From: Escarpia spicata
Lineage: Eukaryota > Annelida > Polychaeta > Sabellida > Siboglinidae
Direction of reading: 5' to 3'
Assembly: GCA_963995525.1 (NCBI GenBank)
Contig: OZ023206.1
Span: 2,170,001 to 2,234,000 of the forward strand
Length of the DNA stretch: 64,000 nucleotides
Shown here: piece after piece, positions 43,610-55,939 of the stretch
Layout: every line of letters starts with the position of its first letter
Position numbering within the stretch: the first letter of the stretch is position 1
Notes under the pieces: generated by a model
The model's input: only the letters and a program-made list of their open reading frames with translations
Told to the model about the DNA's origin: nothing
The model's database searches: none
Program-made: the position numbers and the translations under genes

Positions 43610-44209
43610 GGGGTCTTCATCGACGTTTATTGCGCGCATAATTTCCTGGGACGTCTCGTAGTTCTGGCCAATATTCATGGCCATGTTTAGAGTCAGTTTG
43701 TATCCTTTCTCTAGACATTTCACTCAGACCGCGGCTTGCGATGATCTCAGAATAATTGCATCTCTGAGCATGCGGTCGTCTTCAGTATAGCCACAGTCTT
43801 TCACAAGAATTCGGAGATCCGTGACAAAGTTGTCAAACGTTTCACCTGGATCTTGTTTACGTCGGTTGAAAGTAACAGTTGCGCGGATTTGGTTTGTCAT
43901 CGGTGCGACATACTACGCATATTTGTTGTACACGCCTTGTAGAGTGGCGTTTTCTGCCGGATCGTCACCCGTCGCTGGCATCCAAGTAAAGGTCTCGTAT
44001 ATCTCGCGTCCTTTGACGGCGATGTACGTCATGAGGTATTTTACCTTCTGACCTTCAGGTTTCGTTGCAAGCGGGCCATTGATCGTAAACTCGCAGTGCT
44101 GTTTGAAGCGCCGCCATTCCTTGTCTACATTAGCCTCTTGCCAATTCATGCAGGAGTTTTCACCGGCGTTTGCTGTGTCGACAGCTATCGTTCTCCGGTA
44201 ACCAAACAC
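43610..44209 (-). pseudogene. Gypsy-1 gag
   Basis: The frame at 44209-43913 reads NWQEANVDKEWRRFKQHCEF, GQKVKYLMTYIAVKGREIYE, TFTWMPATGDDPAENAT and VYNKYA, then a stop; later blocks (KDCGYTEDDRMLRDAIILR-like, near 43.8) lie in other frames. This is the capsid-type gag of metazoan Gypsy elements. Confidence 0.75.
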
Positions 44210-44416
44210 TCACTGCGTGTCGTTGACGTGCGCCGTCGTGGAGTCAGTGGTAATTCTAGTCGCTACTTCTTCCGCGCCTATGATAATATACGCCATAATA
44301 TGGCAGGCCGATAATTTGCATTGTGCAGGATGTTAGCAGGTGATTCAGTTTTAGTGTATCGTAATTAATTAATACAGTAATAATATGCACTGGCGCGGGA
44401 ACGAAATTAATATTAG

Positions 44417-44757
44417 AGGAGCGGAGCTTCAGCACCACTCCGCTCCGCTGTCGGATCATTACGTCGGAAGACGGGGAGGGAGTGCTGTTGGAATGTTTTC
44501 GCCGCCGCACTGCCGTAATTTCAGCTTCTCCGCTGTCTCAGCTCTCGACTGATGACATCAGAAGAAGGGGGGGTTAGATTGAATGTTGAATATTTTATAT
44601 GGCGACGTTCAACATTATCGAAGCTCACCACAAACCTCCAATTGCATCCCTTGAATCTCGCCAAAAACCCACATTTAGGCTGATATTGACTCGGGGTGGG
44701 ACATTCCAGGTGGGGCAGCTGCTCCTTCCCCCTGTTTCCGCGCCTACGATAATATAT
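44417..44757 (-). repeat. GC-run dispersed repeat (family R), copy 4
   Basis: GGAGCTTCAGCACCACTCCG, CGGAAGACGGGGAGG, CTTCTCCGCTGTCTCAGCTC, GCGACGTTCAACATT, TCGCCAAAAACCCACAT and CCCCTGTTTCCGCGCC, in the same order as at 28660-29095. Confidence 0.7.
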
Positions 44758-44758
44758 A

Positions 44759-44865
44759 CTTAGTACCGCGTGTATGGCCCTATCGGTCTGCCATACACGT
44801 ACCACATCAACGACGCCACACGGCGTATTATGGCTGGCCAATAGGGTCATAAACGCGGTACTAAG
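44759..44865. mobile_element. Fold-back MITE, 107 bp
   Basis: CTTAGTACCGCGTGTATGGC...GCCATA (44759-44795) is mirrored by TATGGCTGGCCAATAGGGTC...CGCGGTACTAAG (44829-44865). The arms of about 37 bases pair at most positions across a ~33-base loop. Confidence 0.75.
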
Positions 44866-45814
44866 TTGTCCGCTATGCTAACAGGGGTTCGCTATGGTTC
44901 CTTGGTACAATACGCATTCCTCTATTTGTAATGTATTATGGTATTACATTAGTTTACATATATAGGGTAATTACATATTACTGATTCCAAGACTATTAAG
45001 CGGGATGGGTGTGAGGATAAGCTCTCACTAACTATTAAGTGCCTCAACGGTGTGCGTCTCGTAAAGCCTTTGACAGCCCAGTCCAGCTCCTGGCCTTCAC
45101 ATGACGGAATTGTTCTTTACTGACAGAAGAAGGGGCAGAGGCGGATATCTGGCGCCTTAAAAGTTAAAATGAGACGCTTCGGGCAGATGGGGCTCGTTAA
45201 CCTTGACAGGTCGCATGTCTAGGAGAAGGTAAACTCTTGTTCCAAACCTTCGCTGCCTTGCGGCTATACCTTCACATGCATGGGAAAGGCTAAGTTAGAC
45301 AATCCTGACAACAAATCCGGAGTGGGAGACCCGAAGGCAGTCCGATGATGTGTACAACTTCCTTTTGGTAGCTCCTGCGACGGCACTGGTGCCAAACTGT
45401 ATCAGCTCTGGCTGTTCCTTTGGATACACCAGTGACGTGGAGAGGGGGACTTGCTGCATGGGCAAAAACTGGCCCTCCATATCAACTTGCCCAGACTTGT
45501 GCCTTGGAGAGGACACTCCAGCTTCACCTCACGGTGTAGATAAAACACGGGAAGCAGCAGTTTACCGGTTATAAGCCTCCTGCTCGATTGGCGTGGAGTG
45601 TGGCGCCAGGGGTTGCTTCCGACGGTGGGAGAGATCTACAGATCTCACTGGATAGCTACCGCCCGCCTCAAGCTGGGCAGCTCCAAGCCAGCAAGGTGTT
45701 GTCTCGCCACAGTTCACCTGCCTCACTGGTTGCGCGGGGCTTAGGGTTTTGTAGCCTGAAGAGTGGACTGAAATCCCTGCACCAAGCAACACAAGACAGA
45801 GTACAAAACAGACA

Positions 45815-46555
45815 ATGAAAAGGAAAACGGACCGGAACCGGAAAAGGAAATCGTCTATGAAGTTGGGATGCTGGAACATTCGTACCATGACGACAGCCAT
45901 CTCACAGGACCTCCATGACATCAGTGACGCCCGAAAGACTGCAGTCATTAACAACGAGCTTAAAAGGTTTGATGTCGACATCGCCACACTCCAAATAACA
46001 CGCCTGGCCGAATCAGGGTCTTTGAGAGAAAAGGACCACACGTTCTATTGGCAAGGCAAGGGACTCGACGATACAAGAGTGCACGGCGTAGGCTTTGCAG
46101 TCAAGAACAAACTGCTGGGGATGATAGAGCCTGACGGAAACGGATCTGAAATACTCCTCTCGCTCCGTCTTCAAACGTCTGATGGCCCTGTCAACATAAT
46201 CAGTGTGTATGCGCTAACAATGTACTCAACATCAGAAGCCAAAGATGAGTTTTATGGAAACCTGGAATTCACCATCAGCCAGATACCACCACAGGAACAC
46301 CTGCTTTTGTTGGGTGACTTCAACGCAAGGTTGGGAGGCGATCATGTCGCCTGGCCAGCCTGCTGGTACATCACGGAGTCGGCAAGATACATTAGTATGG
46401 ACAGCGACTTCTTTAGTTGTGCTCCTACTTCGACCTCTTCATCACCAACTCGTTCTTTCAGACGAAGCCCCAACACAATACATCTTGGAGACACCCCCGA
46501 TCAAAGCACTGTCATCAGCAGTCTTTGGAAAGAAGAAGTCAAGGAAGACAAATGA
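45815..46555 (+). pseudogene. LINE-C endonuclease
   Basis: From the ATG: MKLGCWNIRTM at residues ~15-25, then ITRLAESGSL, VGFAVKNKLL, VNIISVYALTM, DEFYGNLEFTISQIP and LLLLGDFNARLGGDH (~162-176), which hold the N-terminal and metal-binding motifs of the AP-endonuclease fold. After VAWP the frame shifts (VHGVGKMNSNG-like sequence lost), so the C-terminal SDH motif is not readable. The final ~60 codons are out of frame. Confidence 0.82.
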
Positions 46556-47117
46556 TTGGTTCGTGGTTAACTGCAGTGTCATAACTCCAGTTATCGAGGC
46601 CAAGCGCGCAGCCCTTGAATAACACAAGCGCTCACCCAGCCAAGCAACCCTCCAGGTACTCCGAACAGCCAGAAGCAAAGTCCAGCAGACTGCTAGGCGC
46701 TGTGCGAACGAATCCTGGCACCAGATATGCAAGGACATCCAAGGGTCAGCTGATACAGACAACACTGGGGCCAAGTATGGCGGCATAATGAAAGCCGTTG
46801 GCCATACTCAGAGCAAGACAACTCCCCTGAGGTCTTCCACAGGGGAGGAGATCCATGACAGGAAAAAGCTAATGGAGAGGTGGGTAGGGTACTGAGAGAA
46901 TGCTGTCACCAGCTCAGCCATGGGTGGCATAGAATGTCTACCCATTCTAATGCAGCTGGACGAGGAACCAACCCTCGACGAATTCAGCAAGGCTATTGAC
47001 AACATCTCCAGTAGAAAAGCACCTAAAGGCGATTGAATTCCACCCGAAATCATCAAGTGCGGCAGGAGCACCCTACTCCTACACGTACATCTTTGTTAGT
47101 GCTGGAGTGAAGGGGCC

Positions 47118-48692
47118 ATGCCGCAAGACATGAGGGACGCCAACATCGTCACGCTATACAAAAACAAAGGAGTCATGAGTTATTGTAACTATTACAGAGG
47201 CATCTCACTCCTGGGCTTAGTTGGCAAGTTGTTTGATCGTGTCATCCTGAACAGTCTACACATACTCGCTGACAGATTCTACCCAGAATTTCAGTGTGGC
47301 TTCAGAGCAAATAGATCAACTAGTGACATGATCTTTTCGCTTTGACAGTTACATGAGAAATGCAGGGAACAGCAGAAGCCGCTGTACATTGCCTTCATCG
47401 ATCTTACCAAAGCCTTCGACCTTGTGAGCAGGGATGATCTGTTTAAGATCCTACCGAAGATAGGATGCCCCCCAAAACTCTGCAGCGTAATCAATTCATT
47501 CAACGATGATATGAGAGGTACAATCCTGTATGACGGTTCTACTTCTGAGACTTTTAACGTTATCAGTGGCGTCAAACAGGGATGCGTCCTCGTCCCAACC
47601 GTCTTTGGGATATTCTTTGCCCTTATGTTGAAGCACGCCTTTGGTTCTTCGACAGAAGGAGTGTACATGAACACGAGATCTGACGGAAAATTATTCAACT
47701 TGTCTCGCCTAAAGGCGAAGACCAAGATGCGCCTGGCTAACGTCAGAGACTTTCCGTTTGCGGACAATGCAGTAGTCATCACGCATACTGAGGACGAGCT
47801 ACAAAACCTCATGAACCGCTTTGCAAACGCATGCATGGATTTCGGACTGACAGTCAGCTTGAGAAAGACTAACATCACGAGGCAGGATGTGATCACTCCG
47901 CCAGACATCACCATAAACAAGTATGAGCTAGAGGTTGTCCACCTTTTCACCTACCTCGGGTTCACCGTTGCTGACAACCTCTCCTTAAAAGCAGAAATCA
48001 GCAGAAGGATTGGGCGAGCGGCCTCAACACTTGCCCGGCTTGCAAGGAGAGTGTGGAATAACAAAATGCTGACAAAGCATACAAAGGTGACAGTGTACAA
48101 CGCTTGCCTTCTGAGTACACTTCTGTACGGTAGTGAGTCGTTGTACTCCACTCAGGAGAATCGACTGAACTCATTTCACATTCGCTGCTTACGGCGCATC
48201 CTCGGGATCTCCTGGAAGGACCGAGTCCCCAAAACAGAGGTTCTCTCACGTGCCAAGTCAATAAGCTTGGTGATCATGCTCAGCCAACTCCTTCCCCGCT
48301 GGCTCGGCCATGTTCATCGGATGGAAGATGGGAGACTTCCAAAAGACATCCTCTACGGTGAGCTGGCCACTGGTAAGAAAGCTGCATGACGTCCCCATCT
48401 GCGCTTCAAGGACGTATGCATGCGAGACTTGAAGGCACTAGACATATATGTTGACAACTGGGAAAATCTTGCTGGAGATCGATCCACATGGAGGCAGAAA
48501 CTACACACGGGTCTCGAAAGAGGAGAGGATACTCTCCGCATGCTAGCAGAAGAAAAACGCAACCGCAGAAAAAAAACACCCAGGCTGCTGAGAACAGAGC
48601 CGAGAGCACCTTCAAGTTCAATATGCAATAAAGACTGCCACTCAAGAATTGGCCTCTACAGCCACAACAAACGCTGCCAAGCCAACAACTGA
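47118..48692 (+). pseudogene. LINE-C reverse transcriptase and C-terminal domain
   Basis: MPQDMRDANIVTLYKNKG, YRGISLLGLVGKLFDRVI, FQCGFRANRSTSDMIFSL, a TGA at 47343-47345 (Arg expected), then QLHEKC, YIAFIDLTKAFDLVSRD, ISGVKQGCVLVPTVFGIFFA and DFPFADNAVVITHTEDEL. The catalytic FADD is FADN, so the RT is dead. Then WNNKMLTKHTKVTVYNACLL, STLLYGSES, RCLRRILGISWKDRVPKTE and RWLGHVHRMEDGRLPKDI; a stop at 48387-48389 and DLKALDIYVDNWENLAGDR to the end at 48692. Confidence 0.87.
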
Positions 48693-48770
48693 TCTTCGAC
48701 ACCAGGGCACAGATCCATAGTCTCACGAGACTGCAGGATGCCTACTACTAGATATTACCTAGTTATATAA

Positions 48771-49780
48771 TAGTAAGAATAATACTACAACTCGTAAGCA
48801 AACCAGAGATATAAATAATTTACTTTTATATTATATAAATATGAACTTTATGGATACGTCATATATTATCAAGTAGTGTAATGTATAAGTATATTGTTAA
48901 GTTGCATGTACAGCTGTATCATTAAACCATGATAATAAACCTCGTAGAGAGTGTATCATCTATACTGAAAGGAGATCAATCAACAAAACGAAAGAGGCGT
49001 AACAGAGAAAGACATGTCTCACCACGCTCGGTCCATACAAACGTCAACTTCGATTGAGAACAAGATCTAACAACAAAAATTCGAGTGGAACTACACGGGG
49101 GATGAAGGGATCGTTCGCCGTGCCACTGCAATGTCTCGTACCTTCGCACGTTTTTAGCGTGTCAAAAATCGGGTGGTGTTCTGAGACACCCCGTAGATAC
49201 AGTGATGTTATTAGGAATACGCTGAATTTTAGTACAAACGTAGTCAGATAAGTGGAGAAGATGATCACATAGAAAACAAATGTACTAGAATTATAAATAT
49301 CAACTTTATGAGAAATATCGCTTAATTATTACTAACTCCTAAATATGTGAAGTGATCGCATATCCAATGGGTCATGGGTTCAGTTGGTGTATTATTATTA
49401 TATAAGGCAACTATGCACGTACTGCAGGAAAACGACATTGTTAGCATTTGGAACATTACAAATAATTATGTATATCCATGAATTACAACAGACTGTGACC
49501 CCCCTTCTCCGTAACAAATGGCTTTGTTTACAGACACAAGCCATCAAACGAGCTATTCACGAAGAATCGGTAACACACCGGCCTGGGCAATCGATTCATT
49601 TCTGCGCGTGTCTGCGTGATGCGTGCCTGTGCGTGCATGTACGTGCCTATGTAAGCATGTCCGTGCGTGTGTACATGTTTTGCTGTAAACAGTTTACTTA
49701 AAACTGGCACTTAAGATTAAAACGGCAGAGGGAAAGTTTCGTTCTTTAAAAAAACGTGTTAATGGTGCTTTCAAATGTCT
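48771..49780. other. No gene identified
   Basis: AT-rich, with AATAAACCTCGTAGAGAGTG at ~48941 that could belong to an LTR, and a degenerate GTGC-type microsatellite at ~49600-49680. No coding signal. Confidence 0.4.
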
Positions 49781-49799
49781 CCGTTACAGAAGTTTGTGA

Positions 49800-51030
49800 A
49801 ATGCTGCGTTAACAGGATCGTTGAGGTTGGCCTCGATACTGAGCATTTTGAAAAGCTTCTTAAAGACATTCCAGCAGTGTTCAGATAACATATACTATGA
49901 GATCTGCGTGTGATACATCGGGGCATGGTCAGAATGAAGTCGATCGCTAGAAGCTTCGTCTGGTGGCCTGGCCTTGACGCGGATATCGAGGACTGTGTCC
50001 CAAACTGTCGGGAACGCAGCCATGTAGCGAGCACGCTGAAGGTGTAGCACCACTGGTGCCATAGCCTTGGGCTACGGGAACATGAGAACGTATCCATGTG
50101 TATTTTGCAGAAAAAGACGGACAGAACTTCCTTGTCGGAATGGATAGTAATTCAAAGTGGCTGGAAGTGCATGGTCTCAGTGTCTCCCACTACTGCAAGC
50201 AAGACGATAGTGCAACTGAGAAGTATGTTCGCAGCATTTGGGTTACTACGCGAGACAACAGACCTCGGTTCGCTTGAGAGGAATTTGGTCGTTTCTTGGG
50301 GTTGAATGGCGTCAAGCATATACTGTGTCCAGATTACCATCCGGCGACGAACGGCCTCGCAGAGAGGAATGTCCAGACATTCAAGAAGATGCTTGCAAAA
50401 TCAAACAGCCAGCTACCATTGCAGCAACGTCTGTCGGACATACCGAAACACACCGTATTCACTTACGATAAAACGCCGTTAGAGTTGTTCCTGAACCGAG
50501 CGCCACGCACCAGACTTGCGATGTCGAAACTCAGTCTCGAAGCAGTAGTGCAAGATCGGCAATTAAAGCAGAAACAACAGCATGTTGGAGCTCATTCACG
50601 CCTTCGCAAGTTCGACGTCTACTAGAGAGTGAGAGTCAGAAACATGACACGAGGAATGGAGAAGTGGACACTGGAACGGTGGTCAGAGTTTTAGGGCCAC
50701 TAACAATATTTGGTCAGACTGCCAGGAAACAGGGGGCTATCCGTTCATGTGGACCACATGGTCGCGAATGATGACCACCCAGCTACACCTGAAGGTTAGA
50801 GCGATGTCGCGACTGCACTCCCCATTGTCGTGACATCCGAGACAGAGCCTGTGGTGGTCGATCCAGTCGATCCGGTCAATCCAGTAGGTCATGGAGCACA
50901 AACAGAAAAAGCACCCAATGCTAAGACACCTAACGTGTTAGGGTCACCAACACCGACTGTAATTCAGTCGCCAGCTGCTATTAGGCGTTCATCACGAGCT
51001 ATCAAACCTTTTGTTAAGTTGAATTTGTGA
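49800..51030 (+). mobile_element. Gypsy-2 integrase and C-terminus, decayed
   Basis: Reads HRGMVRMKSIARSFVWWPGL then DADIEDCV (His/Cys domain), FLVGMDSNSKWLEVHGL (first Asp region), then after shifts FLGLNGVKHILCPDYHPATN then GLAERNVQTFKKML (Glu), YDKTPLELFLNRAPRTRL, VRVLGPL-like and VHVDHM, and a tail with AAIRRSSRAIKPFVKLNL-stop. Ty3/Gypsy integrase order. Frameshifts at ~50090, 50300 and 50640, with stops. Its 3' flank is cut at 51153 by LINE-A copy 2. Confidence 0.85.
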
Positions 51031-51152
51031 TTATCCACCCAGTAGACGTTACTAGCTGTAAATGTCCGTCCGTGTTTTGTAACGTTTCTTCAATGCACAC
51101 CAGAAGCATTCTGGTATATCGCCAACCCGTGTAGTTGATTACTAATCGTAAT

Positions 51153-53770
51153 GATTTAACAAGATTTAACAAGATTGCCACCCAGAGAATTAACTCTAGG
51201 TAGCAGGTGGACAAGGAAGCCCTTTGGCTTATCGAGAGTCCGACCCTTTTATCTATGTGTATCCCGCCCGTCTGAGGTATGTGTCGATTTTATTTTTTAA
51301 CATATTCACGCTACTAGCACCCACACAATCAGCAGGTAATATGTTCCATTCTTTTAAAGTCTTTTGTGAAAATGAAAACTTTCTTATATCCAATCTACTC
51401 TGCTCCTTTGCTAATGCAAGTTCATGTCCTCTAGTCCTTTTATCTTTCTTAACTGATAAAAACATATTTCTATCAATATTTTCATAACCCTTCAATATTT
51501 TAAACAATTCTATCTGATCTCTTCTCAATCTCCTGGTCTCTAGTGTTGTTAAACCGCATTTTTAAGGCGTATTTCGTAACTAAGATCCCTCAGATTTGGT
51601 ATCATTTTAGTTGCTCTCATCTGCACTCTTTCTAGCATATCTATGTCCTTCCTGCGATATGGCCTCCACGCTTGAATACAATATTCTAAATGAGGCCTAA
51701 CTATTGTTTTGTACAGCGGTATTATTAGCTCTTTTTCCTTATACGTTATGTTTCGCCTAATTAATCCAAGAATTTGATTTCCCTTTGAAGCTGCAATTCC
51801 GCACTGCTCTGAAACCTTCATATCAGCACTAATGGTTAACCCTAAGTTCTTTTCTTTTACAGTAGTACTTAGTACAGTACCCCCCATTGTATATTCTACT
51901 TCTTCGTTCCCATGTCCTGTGTGGAGGCATTTACATTTCCCAAAATTGAACAGCATTTGCCACTTTTCAGACCATTTGATCAACCTGTCAAGATCATCTT
52001 GTAAATGCTGTCTATCTCCATCAATTTTAATCCTTCTAAACACCTTTGTATCATCCGCAAATTTCAACACCTTGCTTGTTATTTCATCATCCAAATCGTT
52101 GATATATATTAAGAATAATATAGGACCTAATACTGATCCCTGTGGTACCCCACTCAATACCGATTTCCAGTTTGAAGCCTCCCCATCAACTACTACACGT
52201 TGTCTTCTGTCAATCAGCCATTGTTCTATCCAGTTTATTATACCATTTCTTATCCCATGGGCCTTTAGTTTAAGCAGTAATCTTTGATGTGGTACTTTGT
52301 CGAAAGCTTTTTGAAAATCTAAGTAGACGATATCTACTGGTGATCCCTCATCTACCCACTTAGTGTTGTCTTCCAAAAAACATAACATATTTGTTAAACA
52401 TGACCTCGCTTTAAAAAAACCATGTTGAGATGGGTTTATCAAGTTTTGTTTAACAAGAAAATCCACCATGTGATCTTTAATTAGTCTTTCTAATAATTTA
52501 CAAATCACTGATGTTAAACTCACTGGTCTATAGTTCTCTGACTTGTTTCTCGAACCTTTTTTGAATAGCGGTATAATGTTTGCTTCTTTCCATTCTAAAG
52601 GAACCACTCCCTCATCTAATGACAAGTTGAAAACTGTTGCAAGCGGTATGCTAATTTGTTCTACAATTTCCAATAGTAGTTTGGGTGGAATACCATCCAC
52701 TCCAGGTGATTTATTATCCTTCATAGCCCTTATTTTCTTAGCTACCATTTCCGGGGTTACAATTAATTGTCCTAAATAATCTGAATCTGCCCCCTTGAAC
52801 TTAGCCTCTGGTATTGGCAGTGAACTAATATCTTCCCTGGTAAACACAGAACTAAAGTACTCATTCAGGTCTTCTGCCATTAAGAATCCCTCTGATATTA
52901 TATTTCCAGCACTATTTTCTAGAGGACCGACCTTATCTTTAACATTCTGTTTGCTTCGAACATACGCATAAAAACTCTTGCTGTCATGTTTTATATTACT
53001 AGCTAATTGTTGTTCATAGCTTCTCTTTGAATTTCTAATTTCAGCTGTAGCTTGGTTAAGTACTTGTTTATAACTGTTGTAGTCTTCATCATTTCCAGTA
53101 CATCTATATGACTTCCACATCATTTGTTTATACTTAATTTTTCTAATGGCTTCTTTCGATAAGTGTTTCTTTTTGGACCGTTTTCCTTGTTTTTTGAAGG
53201 GTTCAAATTTATCGACTATGCACTTAATTTCACTCTTTAATATATTCCAGCATTCTGTTGCCGTCTTATTTATCAGTGTCTTATTCCAGTCTATCTTTGC
53301 TAAATATTTCCTCATGTCCTTATACCTTCCTTTGTGGAAATTTCTCCTATACTGCTTTTTACTATTCCTTTCTGATTTTACTTTGATGGTAAAATGTATC
53401 TGGTTGTGATCGCTACTCCCCAGTGGCTCACATATCTTGACATTGTCAACTAATTCATTCTCTGAGGACAAAACTATGTCTAACACATTCTCACCACTGG
53501 TTGGTTCTAGCACATGTTGAGAAAGGAATGTATCTTGAACTAAAACTAAAAACTTGTGGTCCTCTCTCCCCATACTCTGTAAAGATTTCCATTGTTAAAA
53601 TGGAACAATGATAATGATTGTTAAAATCCCCCATAATAATACAGTCCCGTTTGTTTACTTCCCTTATAGCGTTTTGTATTTTTTCATTCTCTTCTATGCT
53701 TATGTTTGGACTTCGATAAACTAACCCAACTGTTAACGTTGAGTTTCCTGTAACTATGTTACACCAAACA
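51153..53770 (-). mobile_element. LINE-A, copy 2, nearly full-length ORF2
   Basis: Same layout as the 31.5-34.6 kb copy: 10-bp tail units (TTAACAAGAT at 51157-51175), 3' UTR, RT and endonuclease. The 5' end breaks off inside the endonuclease at ~53770 (copy 1 continues with the residues around CNIVTGNS and upstream). Two lesions break the frame. Confidence 0.9.
51549..53573 (-). pseudogene. LINE-A copy 2 reverse transcriptase
   Basis: 674 open codons containing SSDHNQIHF of the endonuclease end and all RT motifs (PGVDGIP, YRPVSLTSV, LDFQKAFDKVPH, GVPQGSVLGP, FADDTKVF). One missing base near 51560 shifts the frame so that this part ends LKNAV-stop, and the last ~90 residues (RDQIELFKILKGYENIDRNM and so on) lie in the next frame at 51253-51528. 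Upstream, at ~53590-53625, a small insertion (AATGGAACAATGATAATGAT) separates it from the endonuclease motif IMGDFN. Confidence 0.88.
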
Positions 53771-53814
53771 GTAATCTGTATCTTAAACATGCAAACTCCA
53801 CAATACATAACACC

Positions 53815-53870
53815 GAAAACACGTGAGTGCGTGTGTGCGTGTGCGCGTGTGCGCGTGTGCGCGTGTGCTA
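53815..53870. repeat. (GTGTGCGC)n microsatellite
   Basis: GTGTGCGTGTGCGCGTGTGC-type repeats. Confidence 0.85.
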
Positions 53871-53969
53871 CGCAAGATCCATACGAATAGTTTTAGTCGT
53901 GCCAATCTAATCAATGTAAAATTATATAAAAAATAGACAATTCTGCGGGTGAACAAAAAATAAGTAGAA

Positions 53970-54225
53970 AGGTAAGTTCTTATATAGCGCAGCATCCATT
54001 CCTCAGGACTGCTCAAAGCGCTTTACACTTTACTCCCTGGCAGACCTGTTCAATCGAACACCATTTCGACTTCTCTGGGAAGAATTTAGTCACGTTGCAA
54101 TTAATGTGGGAAGACTATTCGTACACAAATATCCACCACTGTCTATAGCCAGGTACTCATTCATACAGCTGACTGAACTGAAGCAATGTAGAGTACACGA
54201 ATTTGCCCAAGGTTCGTTGCAATTC
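53970..54225 (-). mobile_element. tRNA-derived SINE, copy 2 (head missing)
   Basis: Shares with 30685-31005 the body from AGTTCTTATATAGCGC and CTCAAAGCGCTTTACACTTT, CGACTTCTCTGGGAAGAATT to CTGAAGCAATGTAGAGTA. The tRNA-like head with the B box is not present. Confidence 0.7.
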
Positions 54226-54685
54226 TTTTGTTGCATCCCGCATCAGCATGCTGTTTCCTTGCATATGCTTGCTTTAGGCTTAACAAAGTGACGCCACATG
54301 CTGACAGCTGCATGTCTATCCGGACAACTTAGGCGGGGCTCAGTGGCACCACAAGGGTGATGATGACGGAATCACTGTACACAACATAATACGAATTTAT
54401 TGTCCAATAATAATAGATACATCGGATAACTTTCTTCTGCTTGCTGAGCATAAAGAGAATACAAGGTATTGTTAGTAAACATAGTTAAACGTAGTGCATA
54501 CAAAAATAAGTTTATGATAGTAATACAAACGTGAGAGTAGTTAATGCATAATTTACATATTTTAACGGTCGGCTAGCTTATGGTGGTTTGTTAACTCAAA
54601 GTTTGTTTAGGTGAATTATGGCATGGGGAACGAACCTGTTTTTGTACATCTTGTTTGGTTGTTTACTTGCTTGTGTGTATGCGCG
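54226..54685. other. No gene identified
   Basis: AT-rich; nothing recognised. Confidence 0.4.
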
Positions 54686-54687
54686 CA

Positions 54688-55105
<418 letters not shown>

Positions 55106-55386
55106 GCGTGCGGCGTATACATATAGCATATATAATAAAATAAAACTAAAATAAAACATACCATAGGCGCGCGATCGGGGGGCAACTTCCCCCTGGAATT
55201 TTTCCCGTGGGGGGTTCAGACATAATTAATGTTCTGTCCCCCCCCTCCTCATTAAATGTGAGCGTGAATGTTTGTTCGTTACCGCAAAGACGCCAGTGAC
55301 GCGACTTGGTGCTCCCGACGTTATTGCGCGCGTCCTCGTTCACTTCGTCCGTACTCCGACTGATGGTGAGGGGTCGACTGGACTAC

Positions 55387-55475
55387 CCTTTATACGTCAC
55401 AACCACCTTAGCATCGATCTAGCTGTTGAAGGAGGAGGTTACCCGCACCATTTCACTAGCACCTCGCCCCCCCCC
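55387..55475 (-). pseudogene. Chromodomain tail of a Polinton-type integrase, stray fragment
   Basis: The minus strand reads GEVLVKWCG, a stop where Tyr is expected, then frames matching FNS, IDAK and YKG. It aligns base for base in order with the integrase C-terminus at 61042-61110 (CCCTTTATA, ATCGATC-AGCTGTTGAAGGA, CCATTTCAC-AG-ACCTC). Upstream it runs into a C-run and a microsatellite. This marks another copy of the virus-like element about 6 kb away. Confidence 0.7.
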
Positions 55476-55514
55476 CCCCCTCTTGCCCACCTTGCGACGT
55501 TGTATAACCGTCGA

Positions 55515-55612
55515 TAAAATGTACGTATGTATGCACGCGCGCGCGTGCGTGCGTGCGTGTGTATGTGTGTGTGTGCGAACATGCGTGCGTGTGTGCATGC
55601 GTGCGCGCTTAT
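55515..55612. repeat. GTGC/GCGT-type microsatellite
   Basis: GCGCGCGTGCGTGCGTGCGT and related repeats. Confidence 0.85.
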
Positions 55613-55874
55613 TGGCCAAAAAGTAAATTTGCCGAGCGGCAATTTTGAGAAAATCGCCTTTGTTTCGATTCTCGACGTTTTTGCCGTCGAGCAGTTTTGG
55701 ATTCGAGCTGTTTGCCGCCGTATGTGTTCCAGGCTCTCACAATTCCAATTAGAGCAATTTTTATTTATGCCTCTTACAATTGCCGTACGTCAAGGTTTGC
55801 CGTTGCCATCGGCATGTATATTAGGCCTTTTGTACTATATTTATACACCTTCGTTAAACAAACTGACACCTTTA

Positions 55875-55875
<1 letters not shown>
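55613..55875. other. Unassigned stretch
   Basis: A 116-codon plus frame passes through it (LPSGNFEKIAFVSILDVFAV), but no family is recognised and its start lies in the microsatellite. Confidence 0.3.

Positions 55876-55922
<47 letters not shown>
55876..55922. repeat. (TA)n microsatellite
   Basis: About 22 TA units. Confidence 0.9.
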
Positions 55923-55924
<2 letters not shown>

Positions 55925-55939
55925 TGAAGATATATAGAC

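Larger units (their letters stand above)
40501..44320 (-). mobile_element. Gypsy-1 LTR retrotransposon, decayed, RT core deleted
   Basis: Minus-strand order: gag (44.2-43.6 kb), two zinc knuckles (43.49-43.38), protease (~43.26), RT thumb remnant (~43.0), RNase H (42.86-42.65), connection (42.58-42.4), integrase zinc domain (~42.2), integrase core (41.97-41.61), C-terminal domain (~41.6-41.3), polypurine tract and LTR. This is Ty3/Gypsy order. The catalytic RT core (YxDD) is missing between protease and RNase H. Many frameshifts. Confidence 0.88.
44990..48770 (+). mobile_element. LINE-C, nearly full length, decayed
   Basis: 5' UTR (44990-45814, with CTCTCACTAACTATTAAGTG), endonuclease (45815-46555), linker, RT (47118-48389), C-terminal domain (to 48692) and 3' end near 48770. 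Fragments of the same family are at 16.43-16.87 kb. Inactive. Confidence 0.88.

Noticed and set aside
45588..45818. Short plus-strand frames in the LINE-C 5' UTR (45350-45574, 45588-45818)
   Set aside because: No protein signature; they lie in the conserved untranslated leader of the LINE.
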